Assembly: GCF_000484635.1 (NCBI RefSeq)
Contig: NZ_AXVM01000001.1
Location: 496,001 to 560,000, forward strand
Source of the DNA: Comamonas badia DSM 17552
Lineage (GTDB): Bacteria > Pseudomonadota > Gammaproteobacteria > Burkholderiales > Burkholderiaceae_C
Reading direction: 5' to 3'
Length of the DNA: 64,000 bases
A program made the position numbers and the translations under genes. This document shows, piece by piece, positions 1 through 8,518 of this stretch; the first letter of the stretch is position 1; each line of letters begins with the position of its first letter. A model generated the notes under the pieces. It was not told where the DNA came from and did no database searches. It worked only from the letters and a program-made list of their open reading frames with translations.

Positions 1-38
1 TGCCGCTGCCCGATCGGCTGCGCCGGATCGTCAGCTGA
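1..38 (+). CDS. Possible C-terminal tail of a gene entering from the left
   Basis: A + strand frame is open from base 3 and closes with TGA at 36-38, giving a tail that reads PLPDRLRRIVS. It would be convergent with livF, whose stop lies 7 bases further on. Eleven codons are too few to name a family, and the frame could be chance in GC-rich DNA. Confidence 0.25.
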   Translation, partial: PLPDRLRRIVS

Positions 39-44
39 ACGCCC

Positions 45-782
45 TCAGGCCGCTTCCTCGCCCAGGTAGGCGGCGCGAACGCGCGGGTCCTCCAGAAGCT
101 GCCTGCCGCTGCCTTCCATGGTGAGCAGGCCCGATTCCATCACGTAGCCGCGGTCGGCGATCGCCAGCGCGCGGCTGGCGTTCTGCTCGACCAGCACGAT
201 GGTCACGCCCAGCGCATAGACGTTTCTGACCACCTCGAAGATGGTGTCCACCAGGATGGGCGATAGACCCATCGAGGGTTCATCGAGCAGCAGCACCTTG
301 GGCCGCGCCATCAGCGCCCGGCCCATGGCCAGCATCTGCTGCTCGCCGCCGCTCATGGTGCCGGCCAGCTGGCTCTTGCGCTCGCGCAGGCGCGGGAAAA
401 TGCCGAAGACCTTCTCCACGTCCTCGGCGATGCCCGCCGCGTCGTTGCGCGTGTAGGCGCCCATCAGCAGGTTTTCGGTGATGCTCATGCGCGCGAACAC
501 GCCGCGGCCCTCGGGCACCATCACCAGGCCTTCCTTGACCAGGTCCCAGGGGCCGCGGCCCTTGATGGAGCGGCCCAGGTACTCGATGTCGCCATCGCCC
601 GCGCCCAGCATGCCGGTGATGGCCTTCATCGTCGTGGTCTTGCCCGCGCCGTTGGAGCCGATCAGCGAGACCAGCTCGCCCTCATGCACCTGCAGGGTGA
701 TGCCCTTGACCGCCTGAATGCCGCCGTAGGCCACCTTCAGGCCCCTGACGCTGAGCAGCACGGGCTTGTTGTTCTCTGCCAT
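45..782 (-). CDS. livF: Branched-chain amino-acid-type ABC transporter ATPase LivF
   Basis: This 245-residue cytoplasmic ATPase is the second nucleotide-binding subunit of a HAAT (Liv) importer and powers uptake of branched-chain amino acids or related compounds. Walker A GSNGAGKTT lies near residue 42, the signature MSGGEQQM near 143 and Walker B LLLDEP near 164, so it should be active. The length is normal for LivF. ATG at 782 lies one base after the livG stop, which indicates translational coupling at the end of livH-livM-livG-livF. No binding-protein gene is in this operon within the window. The ligand cannot be read from the sequence. Confidence 0.93.
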   Translation of the reverse strand: MAENNKPVLLSVRGLKVAYGGIQAVKGITLQVHEGELVSLIGSNGAGKTTTMKAITGMLGAGDGDIEYLGRSIKGRGPWDLVKEGLVMVPEGRGVFARMSITENLLMGAYTRNDAAGIAEDVEKVFGIFPRLRERKSQLAGTMSGGEQQMLAMGRALMARPKVLLLDEPSMGLSPILVDTIFEVVRNVYALGVTIVLVEQNASRALAIADRGYVMESGLLTMEGSGRQLLEDPRVRAAYLGEEAA

Positions 783-783
783 T

Positions 784-1566
784 TCAATGCCCTCCCGTGC
801 CCAGATAGGCTTCGATCACCTTGGGATCCTTCTGCACCTCGGCCGGCGTGCCTTCGGCGATCTGCTTGCCGTAATCGAGCACCGTGACGCGGTTGCACAG
901 GCCCATGACGAGCTTCACGTCGTGCTCGATCAGCAGAATCGTGCTGCCATCCGTGCGGATACGGTCGATCAGCTCGCGCAAGGCGACTTTTTCCGTCGCA
1001 TTCATGCCCGCGGCGGGCTCATCGAGCGCGACCAGCAATGGGTCGGTGGCCAGCGCGCGGGCAATCTCCAGGCGCCGCTGGTCGCCGTAGGAGAGCGTGC
1101 GCGCCTTGAAGTCGGCATAGTCGGCCAGACCCACGTAGTCGAGCAGTTCGCGCGCGCGCGCCGCGATCTGCGCCTCTTCGCGGCGAAAGCCGCCGCTGCG
1201 AAACACCGCGCCGAACAGACCCGAGTGCGTGCGCACATGGCGGCCCACCATGACGTTCTCCAGCGCCGTCATCTCGGCGAACAGGCGGATGTTCTGGAAG
1301 GTGCGCGCGATCCCGGCCTTGGCCACCAGGTGCACCGCATGCGGCGCGTAGGGCCTGCCGCCCAGCTCGAAGCTGCCGGTATCGGGGGTGTACAGGCCGG
1401 TCAGCACGTTGAAGAAGGTGGTCTTGCCCGCGCCGTTGGGGCCGATCAGGCCGTAGATCTGGCCCTTGCGGATGGTGATGCCCACGCCCGAGAGCGCCTG
1501 CAGGCCGCCGAAACGCTTGGAGATGCCGCTCACGCGCAGCACGACATCGCTGGAGGTTTCCGTCAT
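784..1566 (-). CDS. livG: Branched-chain amino-acid-type ABC transporter ATPase LivG
   Basis: This 260-residue partner ATPase of LivF is recognised by Walker A GPNGAGKTT, the LivG-typical LSYGDQRRLEIARAL signature, Walker B LVALDEP, and an EHDVKLVMGL switch region. The C-terminal end, reading EAYLGTGGH, is typical of LivG. It would form the NBD heterodimer with LivF on the cytoplasmic face of LivHM. ATG at 1566 follows the livM stop by 11 bases. Confidence 0.93.
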   Translation of the reverse strand: MTETSSDVVLRVSGISKRFGGLQALSGVGITIRKGQIYGLIGPNGAGKTTFFNVLTGLYTPDTGSFELGGRPYAPHAVHLVAKAGIARTFQNIRLFAEMTALENVMVGRHVRTHSGLFGAVFRSGGFRREEAQIAARARELLDYVGLADYADFKARTLSYGDQRRLEIARALATDPLLVALDEPAAGMNATEKVALRELIDRIRTDGSTILLIEHDVKLVMGLCNRVTVLDYGKQIAEGTPAEVQKDPKVIEAYLGTGGH

Positions 1567-1577
1567 GTGCCCGCCCT

Positions 1578-2654
1578 TCAGGATTTATGCGCCAGCGATT
1601 TGCCGTGCTCGGGCGACGGCCACAGGCCGCGCGGGCGCAGCAGCATGACCACGATCATGGCCGAGGCGATGAGCAGCTGGCGCAGGATGGCGGCATCGAG
1701 CCGCCCGCCGGTCAGTTCCTGCAAGGGACCGGCCACATAGCGCAGCACCTCGGGCAGCGCCGCCAGCAGGATGGCGCCCACGATCACGCCCGGGATATGG
1801 CCCAGGCCGCCCAGCACCACCATGGAGACGATCATGATGGACTCCATCAGGCTGAACGACTCGGGCGAGACAAAGCCCTGGAAGGCGCCGAACATCACGC
1901 CGCAGACGCCGCCGAACGAAGCCCCCATGCCGAACGCCAGCAGTTTCATGTTGCGCGTGTTGATGCCCATGGCCTTGGCCGCGACCTCGTCCTCGCGGAT
2001 CGCCATCCAGCCGCGGCCTATGCGCGAATCCTGCAGCCGGTAGCAGACCAGGATGGTGAGCAGCATCAGTACGATGAACAGGTAGTAGTACATCGTGACC
2101 GACTGGAAGGTGATGCCGAAAATTTCATGCGGCTTGGCGAAGTTGAAGCCGAACATGTGGATCGGATCGACGCTGGCGATGCCCTTGGGGCCGTTGGTGA
2201 TGTTCAGCGGCTGGTCCAGGTTGTTCATGAAGATGCGGATGATTTCGCCGAAGCCCAGCGTCACGATGGCCAGGTAGTCGCCGCGCAGCTTGAGCACCGG
2301 AATGCCCAGGATCACCCCGGTGACGGCCGCCAGCAGCAGCGCCAGCGGCATGGCCCACCAGACCGAGATGTGCAGGCCGTGCGGAAACATCGCCGCGATC
2401 GCCGGGAAGTTGTCGGTCAGGTGCGGCGACGCGAGCAAGGCATAGGCAAAGGCCCCCACGGCATAGAAGGCCACATAGCCCAGGTCCAGCAGGCCGGCGT
2501 AGCCGACCACGATGTTCAGACCCAGCGCCAGCATGATGTAGAGGATGGTCAGATCGGCGATGCGCACCCAGGCGTTGCCGAACTGCTGCAGGATGAGCGG
2601 CAGCAGGATGAGGCCCACCGCCCAGGCGATGTACTTGGTCAGGGTCTTGTTCAT
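1578..2654 (-). CDS. livM: Branched-chain amino-acid-type ABC permease LivM
   Basis: This 358-residue inner-membrane permease has about ten hydrophobic segments. It carries the LivM hallmarks LALGLNIVVGYAGLLDLGYVA near the N-terminus, then RLQDSRIGRGWMAIREDE and the EAA-like MGINTRNMKLLAF coupling region. It pairs with LivH as the translocation channel. The C-terminus, LLRPRGLWPSPEHGK, resembles other LivM proteins. ATG 2654 lies 12 bases after the livH stop, within a four-gene operon. Confidence 0.93.
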   Translation of the reverse strand: MNKTLTKYIAWAVGLILLPLILQQFGNAWVRIADLTILYIMLALGLNIVVGYAGLLDLGYVAFYAVGAFAYALLASPHLTDNFPAIAAMFPHGLHISVWWAMPLALLLAAVTGVILGIPVLKLRGDYLAIVTLGFGEIIRIFMNNLDQPLNITNGPKGIASVDPIHMFGFNFAKPHEIFGITFQSVTMYYYLFIVLMLLTILVCYRLQDSRIGRGWMAIREDEVAAKAMGINTRNMKLLAFGMGASFGGVCGVMFGAFQGFVSPESFSLMESIMIVSMVVLGGLGHIPGVIVGAILLAALPEVLRYVAGPLQELTGGRLDAAILRQLLIASAMIVVMLLRPRGLWPSPEHGKSLAHKS

Positions 2655-2666
2655 GCGTGGCTCCCG

Positions 2667-3596
2667 TCAGGCGCGGTCCGCGACGCGCTCGCCCAGCAGG
2701 CCCGAGGGGCGCAGCGTGAGGATGATGATGAGCACGAGGAAGGCGAAGATGTCGGTGTACTGGCTGCCCAGGATGCCGCCCGTCAGGTCGCCGATGTAGC
2801 CCGAGCCTATGGCCTCGATCAACCCCAGCAGCACGCCGCCGACGACCGCCCCCGCCAGGTTGCCGATGCCGCCGAACACCGCCGCCGTGAAGGCCTTCAG
2901 GCCGGGCAGGAAACCCATGGTGTGAAACGCCGTGCCGTAGTTGGCGGCCCACATCACGCCGGCGATGGCCGCCAGGATGGCGCCGATCACGAAGGTGGCG
3001 GAAATCACGAAATCGGGTTTGACGCCCATCAGCGCCGCCACGTTGGGGCTCTCGGCCGTGGCGCGCATCGCCCGGCCCAGCTTGGTGTGGCCCACCAGAT
3101 AGACCATCGCGGCCAGCGACATCACGGTGATCGCCAGGATCAGGATCTGCGTGGGCGTGATGACCGCGCCGCCGATCTCGTACGGATCGATGGGCAGCAG
3201 CGTGGGATAGGGCTTGTAGGTGGGCTTCCAGATCACCATCGCCACCGTCTGCAGGAACAGCGACATGCCGATGGCGGTGATCAGCGGCGCCAGGCGCGGA
3301 CTGTTGCGCAGTCGCTTGTAGGCGACTTTTTCGATGCAGAAATTGAGTACCGCCGCGACGGCGCAGGCCATCACCATCGAGAGCAGCAGCATCGCCCAGC
3401 CCGGCAGGCCGGGCATGCTCTGCTGCATCCAGCCGACGATGGACCAGCTGGTGAGCGCGCCGACCATCAGCACCTCGCCATGCGCGAAGTTGATGAGCTG
3501 GATGATGCCGTAGACCATGGTGTAGCCCAGCGCGATCAGGGCGTACATGCTGCCCAGGACCAGACCGTTGATGATCTGCTGCAGCAGGATATCCAT
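2667..3596 (-). CDS. livH: Branched-chain amino-acid-type ABC permease LivH
   Basis: This 309-residue permease is the first gene of the operon. ATG at 3596 (MDILLQQIINGLVLGSMYAL) is chosen because the conserved LivH N-terminus begins there; the frame stays open to 3749, but that upstream part is Arg/Gly-rich and not family-like. GYTMVYGIIQLINFAHGE is the diagnostic first transmembrane block. GRAMRATAESPNVAALMG is the coupling loop. The gene starts after a 375-bp non-coding stretch that must hold the operon promoter. Confidence 0.93.
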   Translation of the reverse strand: MDILLQQIINGLVLGSMYALIALGYTMVYGIIQLINFAHGEVLMVGALTSWSIVGWMQQSMPGLPGWAMLLLSMVMACAVAAVLNFCIEKVAYKRLRNSPRLAPLITAIGMSLFLQTVAMVIWKPTYKPYPTLLPIDPYEIGGAVITPTQILILAITVMSLAAMVYLVGHTKLGRAMRATAESPNVAALMGVKPDFVISATFVIGAILAAIAGVMWAANYGTAFHTMGFLPGLKAFTAAVFGGIGNLAGAVVGGVLLGLIEAIGSGYIGDLTGGILGSQYTDIFAFLVLIIILTLRPSGLLGERVADRA

Positions 3597-3971
3597 AGAT
3601 GCCGTCCTTCCCTGTAGGCGCGTCGGCGGCCCGCCGCAGCCTGAGGCGCGATTGCTCGCCCGAAGGCTGGGCAAGAAGGCACTTGCAGACCGTGCCGTGG
3701 CACCGCTTGCGCCGCCTTGTGGGCGTCGGCCGGCGTCACGCCTGAACACGCGTTTGAAAAATTGCCCGCCAGACGCAGGGGCCTGGCGAGCCGGTGCGCG
3801 ATTTTGTCACGGGGAAACCGCTGATCCGGCAGCGGCGAACCGGGGTTTTCCCTTGGACTCTCTTCGGGTTGTCCATGACGCAATGACCGTCAGCTGTCGC
3901 CGGCATGGCGAAATGACCGCGCCCCGGTCATGCACCGCAAGGCGCGTCATGCCGCGCAGCGGCGTCATCCT
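3597..3971. other. Intergenic region upstream of livH
   Basis: These 375 bases lie between livH and the stop of the EamA gene, both on the - strand, so they hold the livHMGF promoter and the end of the EamA transcript. I found no convincing ORF and no clear sigma-70 hexamer pair. The only ordered element I noted is the inverted repeat at 3913-3931. Confidence 0.6.
3913..3931. promoter_or_regulatory. 7-bp inverted repeat ATGACCG-N5-CGGTCAT
   Basis: A perfect 7-bp inverted repeat with a CGCCC spacer lies about 40 bases past the EamA stop and about 320 bases upstream of livH. There is no T-tract on either side, so it is a poor intrinsic terminator. It could be an operator half-site pair or a stem protecting the EamA transcript end. 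Function is unknown. Confidence 0.35.
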
Positions 3972-4913
3972 TCATGCACCGCGACGCCCCGCGCGCGTGA
4001 ACAGATAGATGCCCGCCAGCACCAGCACCGTGCCCGCCACCATCCAGACGGTGATCGCCTCGCCCAGCAGCCAGGCGGCGAGCGCGATGGTCGAAAGCGG
4101 ACCGATCATGCCGGTCTGCGCGGTCAGCGCCGCGCCGATGCGCTCGATCGCCAGCATCACCAGCAGCACCGGTACCGCGGTGCAGACGGTGGCGTTGAGC
4201 ACCGAGAGCCAGATCACCTCGGGCGCCACCAGCGCCGCGTCGAGCGGGCGGATCAGCAGGAACTGCAGCACGCAGCAGACGCAGGCCACGCTGGTGGCCA
4301 GCCCCACCAGGCGCAGCGCGCCCACGCGGCGCACCATCTCGCCGCTGTAGACCAGGTACAGCGCGTAGCTGGCCGCGCTGCCAAACACCAGCAGCACGCC
4401 CCAGGCGGTGTGGCCGCCGCCCGCGCCCTGCCCCCAGGCTTCCACGCCGAAGACCAGCGCCACGCCGCAGTAGCTCAGCAGCATGGCCGCGATCTGGCCG
4501 CGCTGCACGCGCTGGCGGTAGAGCAGCCAGCCCAGCAGCATCACCAGCGTCGGGTTGAGATACAGGATCAGGCGTTCCAGCCCCGCCGTGATATAGGCCA
4601 GGCCGGCGAAATCCAGAAAACTGGCGAGGTAGTAGCCGCACACCCCCAGCGCCACGATGCCGCGCCAGTCGCGGCGTGCAAGGCGCGGCTGCCCGCGGCC
4701 TGCCCACCAGGCCATCAGGAGGAAGATGGGCAGCGCGAACAGCATGCGGTACATCAGCAGCGTCACCGCATCCACGCCATAGCGGTAGGCGAGCTTGACG
4801 ATCACCGCCTTGCCGCTGAACGCCACGGCACCAACCGCCGCAAGCAGCAACCCATTTGCTACATTTTTGGGTGCTGCAGGCGCTGTTACAGCCTTCGCTG
4901 GAGGCGTTTTCAA
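3972..4913 (-). CDS. EamA/DMT-family transporter
   Basis: This 313-residue inner-membrane protein has about ten hydrophobic helices in two EamA repeats, the usual layout for drug/metabolite exporters. The first repeat begins around NGLLLAAVGAVAFSGKAVIVK and the second around AWGVLLVFGSAASYALYLVY. There is no ATG near the start of homology. The best start is TTG at 4913-4911, which overlaps the DUF3422 stop as TTGA, so expression probably depends on translational coupling with that gene. The substrate is unknown. Confidence 0.85.
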   Translation of the reverse strand: MKTPPAKAVTAPAAPKNVANGLLLAAVGAVAFSGKAVIVKLAYRYGVDAVTLLMYRMLFALPIFLLMAWWAGRGQPRLARRDWRGIVALGVCGYYLASFLDFAGLAYITAGLERLILYLNPTLVMLLGWLLYRQRVQRGQIAAMLLSYCGVALVFGVEAWGQGAGGGHTAWGVLLVFGSAASYALYLVYSGEMVRRVGALRLVGLATSVACVCCVLQFLLIRPLDAALVAPEVIWLSVLNATVCTAVPVLLVMLAIERIGAALTAQTGMIGPLSTIALAAWLLGEAITVWMVAGTVLVLAGIYLFTRAGRRGA

Positions 4914-6247
4914 TGCATATTCCTGAAAAGCCGATGGTGCATGCGCCGCAGCGACCACCAGACGCCCAGCGCCACGACGGGAATGGCCACCGCCGCCGTC
5001 GATTCCGGCGACCACGGCCAGCCGAGCTTCTGCGCGCCCTTGGCCAGGTAGCTCACCAGGCCGACGACGTAATAGGTGATGGCCGCCACCGACAGCCCCT
5101 CGACCGTGGACTGCAGGCGCAGCTGCATGTCCTGGCGCTGGTTCATGCTGGCCAGGAGCTGCTGCGTGCCCTGCTCCTGGGCGATTTCCACCCGGGTACG
5201 CAGCAGGTTGCTCACGCGCGAGACGCGCTCCGACAGCGCGTTCTGGCGCCGCACCGCCCACTCGCAGGTGCTGCGTGCGGGGCTCAGGCGCCGATCCATG
5301 AATTCGCCAATGGTCTGCAGATTGCGCAGCCGCGCCTCGCCGATATCACGGATGCGCCGGTCCACCAGTTCGAAGTAGGCGCTGCTGGCGGAAAACCGCG
5401 CGTGCGTGGCGGCATAGAGGCTCTCCACCTGCCCCGCCAGGCGCGTGAGGCGATCCAGCAACTGCGCCTCGGCATCGCGCTCGGCCACGCGGATGGCCTC
5501 CGCCAGCGCCGCCAGCTCGCGCTCCGCCTGCGCCAGCGCCTCGCCCGCCTCGCGCGCCACGGGCAGACCCATGAGCGCCGTCATGCGGTAGGTTTCGATC
5601 TCCAGCAGCCGCTGCACCGCCCGCCCCACGCGCCGCGGCGACATCGCGCCCGCCAGCAGCACCATGCGCGAGCTGCCGTCCGCCTGCAGCGCAAAATCGG
5701 TGAAGACCTGCGCATGCCCATCGGCGATCGAAGACGCCACCAGCGTTTCCTCGCGCAGCACATGCGCCAGCAGCGCGCTGTCCGGCAGCGTCCCCATCTG
5801 CAGCACCCAGAGGTTGAGCTGGCACAGGCACTGCCCCGGCAGGGCCGCGAGCCACTCCCGCGGCACGGCCGCCAGCGCGCCCGCCGGCTCCTGGCGGCCA
5901 AAGCCTTGCGCCTGCAGCGGCGCGGAAAACGTCCAGCTGATGAACTCGGTGTGCAGCTCCCAGCGCACGTGAAACGTCCCGAGGTCAGCGCGCAGATGCG
6001 TCATGCGCGCATCCGGCGGCGCCAGGTGGTTGTCGCGCAGCAATGCCGCAAGGTGCTCGCGGCTCGCCTCACGCCGGGCGGCATCGGCCCACATCACGAC
6101 GTGCGAGATCGCCAGCGGTGGCGTCAGCGCCTCCGGCGGGCGGGCGTGGATCTCGTTGTGCAGCGCCGTGCGCTGGGGGTGCGGGCTGGGCAGTGATGGC
6201 GGCATGGGCATTCTCGCAAGGACGCGATTGTCAGGGATGTTCTGCAT
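4910..6247 (-). CDS. DUF3422 family membrane protein
   Basis: This 445-residue protein of the uncharacterised DUF3422 family has the near-N-terminal HNEIHARPPEAL motif typical of the family, a long soluble middle with heptad-like helices (from about 240 to 370), and two C-terminal hydrophobic segments (ITYYVVGLVSYLA and AVAIPVVALGVWW). The soluble part is therefore probably anchored at the inner membrane by its C-terminus. ATG 6247 is preferred; an in-frame ATG at 6259 would add four residues. It overlaps the EamA gene by four bases. The role is unknown. Confidence 0.85.
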   Translation of the reverse strand: MQNIPDNRVLARMPMPPSLPSPHPQRTALHNEIHARPPEALTPPLAISHVVMWADAARREASREHLAALLRDNHLAPPDARMTHLRADLGTFHVRWELHTEFISWTFSAPLQAQGFGRQEPAGALAAVPREWLAALPGQCLCQLNLWVLQMGTLPDSALLAHVLREETLVASSIADGHAQVFTDFALQADGSSRMVLLAGAMSPRRVGRAVQRLLEIETYRMTALMGLPVAREAGEALAQAERELAALAEAIRVAERDAEAQLLDRLTRLAGQVESLYAATHARFSASSAYFELVDRRIRDIGEARLRNLQTIGEFMDRRLSPARSTCEWAVRRQNALSERVSRVSNLLRTRVEIAQEQGTQQLLASMNQRQDMQLRLQSTVEGLSVAAITYYVVGLVSYLAKGAQKLGWPWSPESTAAVAIPVVALGVWWSLRRMHHRLFRNMH

Positions 6248-6424
6248 AACTCTTGTCATTCTGTGATAGTGCAGATCGGGATGGGGCGCGAGGCGCTTTT
6301 TGCAGCGCGCCGCGGTGGCTACAGGCAAGAAAAGCAACAACGCGAACCGCCCGAGGCTGCGCTATCACGGATGACAAGGAGCCATGAAGGACATCCTCAG
6401 GCCTCGGCGGTCCATTGCCGGCGC

Positions 6425-7936
6425 TCAGTCCTCGACAAACGCCTGTTCGCGCTTCTTGCCGATGGCCGGCACCAGCACCGCCAGCACCATGATCGCGGCG
6501 GCCGCCAGCAGGCTGGCGGAGATCGGCCGCGTCACCAGCACGCTCCAATCGCCGCGCGAGATCAGGAGCGCGCGGCGCAGGTGCTCTTCCATCATCGGCC
6601 CGAGGATCAGGCCCAGCAGCAGCGGCGGCGCCTCCAGCTCCAGCTTGTAGAACAGGTAGCCGATCAGGCCGAACACCGCCAGCATCCAGATGTCGAAGAC
6701 GTTGTTGCTGTTGGTGTAGGCACCGAGCGCGCAGAACAGCACGATGGAGGGAAACAGCCAGCGGTAGGGCACGGTGAGCAGCTTGATCCAGATGCCCACC
6801 AGCGGCAGGTTCAGGATGACCAGCATCAGGTTGCCTATCCACATCGAGGCCACCAGCCCCCAGAACAGTTCGGGGTTGCTGCTCATCACCTGCGGCCCGG
6901 GCTGGACGTTGTGGATGGTCATCGCACCGATCATCAGCGCCATCACCGGGTTGGGCGGGATGCCCAGCGTCAGCATGGGAATGAACGACGCCTGCGCTCC
7001 CGCGTTGTTGGCCGATTCGGGCGCCGCCACGCCGCGGATGTTGCCCTGGCCAAAGGGCAGTTCGCCTTCGCGCAGCCGCGTTTTCTTTTCGATCGAATAG
7101 GCGGCGAACGAGGACAGCACCGCGCCGCCGCCCGGCAGCACGCCCAGCACGCAGCCCAGCGTGGTGCCGCGCAGCACGGCCGGCATCATGCGGCGAAAGT
7201 CCTCCCGGGTGGGCATGAGGCCGCTGACCCTGGCGGCGAAGACTTCGCGGTGCTCGGGCGGGCGCGAGAGGTTGGCGATGATCTCGCCATAGCCGAAGAT
7301 GCCCATCGCGATCGGCACGAAGTCGATGCCATCGAAAAGCTCCGGAACGCCGAAGGCAAAGCGCACCGTGCCCGAATTCACGTCGGTGCCGATGAGGCCC
7401 AGCATCAGGCCGACCACCACCATGCCGATCGCCTTGAGCAGCGAGCCCGAGGCCAGCACCACCGCGCCGATCATGCCCAGCACCAGCAGCGAAAAGTATT
7501 CGGCCGGGCCGAATTTGAACGCCACCTCGGCCAGCGGCGGCGCGAACGCGGCCAGCATCACCGTGCCCGCGCAGCCGGCGACGAAGGAGCCGATCGCCGC
7601 CGACGCCAGCGCCGGCCCGGCGCGCCCACGCCGCGCCATCTGGTAGCCATCGATCGTCGTCACCACCGACGACACCTCGCCCGGCAGGTTCACGAGGATG
7701 GCCGTGGTCGAGCCGCCATATTGCGCGCCGTAGTAGATGCCCGCCAGCATGATGAGCGCCGCCACCGGCGGCAGCGCGTAGGTGATGGGCAGCAGCATGG
7801 CGATGGTCGCCAGCGGCCCGATGCCGGGCAGCACGCCGATCAGCGTGCCGAGAAAGCAGCCGGCGAAGCAATAGGCCAGGTTCTGCCAGGTCAGCGCAAT
7901 CGCAAACCCGGTGGCAAGGTGGTTGAATACATCCAT
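6425..7936 (-). CDS. tctA: Tripartite tricarboxylate transporter permease TctA
   Basis: This 503-residue large subunit of a TTT-family secondary importer has about twelve helices. The conserved N-terminal GVLPGIGPLATIAMLLPITY and the later GVLPGGGAVLSSFAAYSIEK form the duplicated GxxPGxG signature. ATG at 7936 is chosen because MDVFNHLATGFA matches the family start. It follows tctB by 19 bases. No tctC/Bug-type binding protein is adjacent, so the ligand, possibly citrate or another carboxylate, is set by an unlinked protein. Confidence 0.93.
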   Translation of the reverse strand: MDVFNHLATGFAIALTWQNLAYCFAGCFLGTLIGVLPGIGPLATIAMLLPITYALPPVAALIMLAGIYYGAQYGGSTTAILVNLPGEVSSVVTTIDGYQMARRGRAGPALASAAIGSFVAGCAGTVMLAAFAPPLAEVAFKFGPAEYFSLLVLGMIGAVVLASGSLLKAIGMVVVGLMLGLIGTDVNSGTVRFAFGVPELFDGIDFVPIAMGIFGYGEIIANLSRPPEHREVFAARVSGLMPTREDFRRMMPAVLRGTTLGCVLGVLPGGGAVLSSFAAYSIEKKTRLREGELPFGQGNIRGVAAPESANNAGAQASFIPMLTLGIPPNPVMALMIGAMTIHNVQPGPQVMSSNPELFWGLVASMWIGNLMLVILNLPLVGIWIKLLTVPYRWLFPSIVLFCALGAYTNSNNVFDIWMLAVFGLIGYLFYKLELEAPPLLLGLILGPMMEEHLRRALLISRGDWSVLVTRPISASLLAAAAIMVLAVLVPAIGKKREQAFVED

Positions 7937-7955
7937 CGTGCGTCTGCGTGCCGGG

Positions 7956-8444
7956 TCAGGCAGAGAGGAAACCGGGCCACATCGGCAGCGGCATGCCCAG
8001 CGCCAGCACAAACACGAGGTAGCAGCCCAGCGCCAGCACGGTGGCCAGCAGCAGCGATTGCTTCAGGCTGAACGCATCGCCCGCCATGCTCGACACCACC
8101 GTCAGCCCGTAGATCGCCACCACCATGCCCAGGGCGGGCACATGCAGCGCAGGAAAACCCGCCAGCAGCAGGCCGAACACCAGATTGCCGCCCAGCACGA
8201 AGATGACCGGCTTCCACGCCCAGGCACCGAAGCGCCCTCCGCCCTCGGTCTCTATCACCAGCGCCTTGAACATGATGAGCGCTCCCAGCACCGCCATCAG
8301 AATGCCGACCAGCAGCGGGAAATACCCCGGGCCCATGGCCGCGGCCGTACCCAGCGGGTACATCGTCGCGCCCCAGGAAAAGGCCGCGCCCAGCGCCAGG
8401 AACAGCAGGCCCGCGAAAAAATCCTTCTCGTTCTTGATCTTCAC
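7956..8444 (-). CDS. tctB: Tripartite tricarboxylate transporter small subunit TctB
   Basis: This 162-residue four-helix membrane subunit pairs with TctA. The GTG at 8444 (start of VKIKNEKDFFAGLLFLALG) is chosen over upstream codons because a GGAG sits six bases before it and the family begins with a charged segment then DFFAG. MYPLGTAAAMGPGYFP is the typical TctB loop. It is the first gene of tctBA. Confidence 0.88.
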   Translation of the reverse strand: MKIKNEKDFFAGLLFLALGAAFSWGATMYPLGTAAAMGPGYFPLLVGILMAVLGALIMFKALVIETEGGGRFGAWAWKPVIFVLGGNLVFGLLLAGFPALHVPALGMVVAIYGLTVVSSMAGDAFSLKQSLLLATVLALGCYLVFVLALGMPLPMWPGFLSA

Positions 8445-8518
8445 CGATGTCTCCTTCTGGTGCCTGGCGTGGTGTTGCACTCAGGGCGCGGCACACAGGC
8501 ACCAAGGACAAGCAGAAT

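Noticed and set aside
1587-3617. Long + strand open frame opposite livM and livH
   Set aside because: Composition is dominated by Gln, His, Arg and Asp, typical of antisense to GC-rich membrane genes; it has no ribosome site or family motif.
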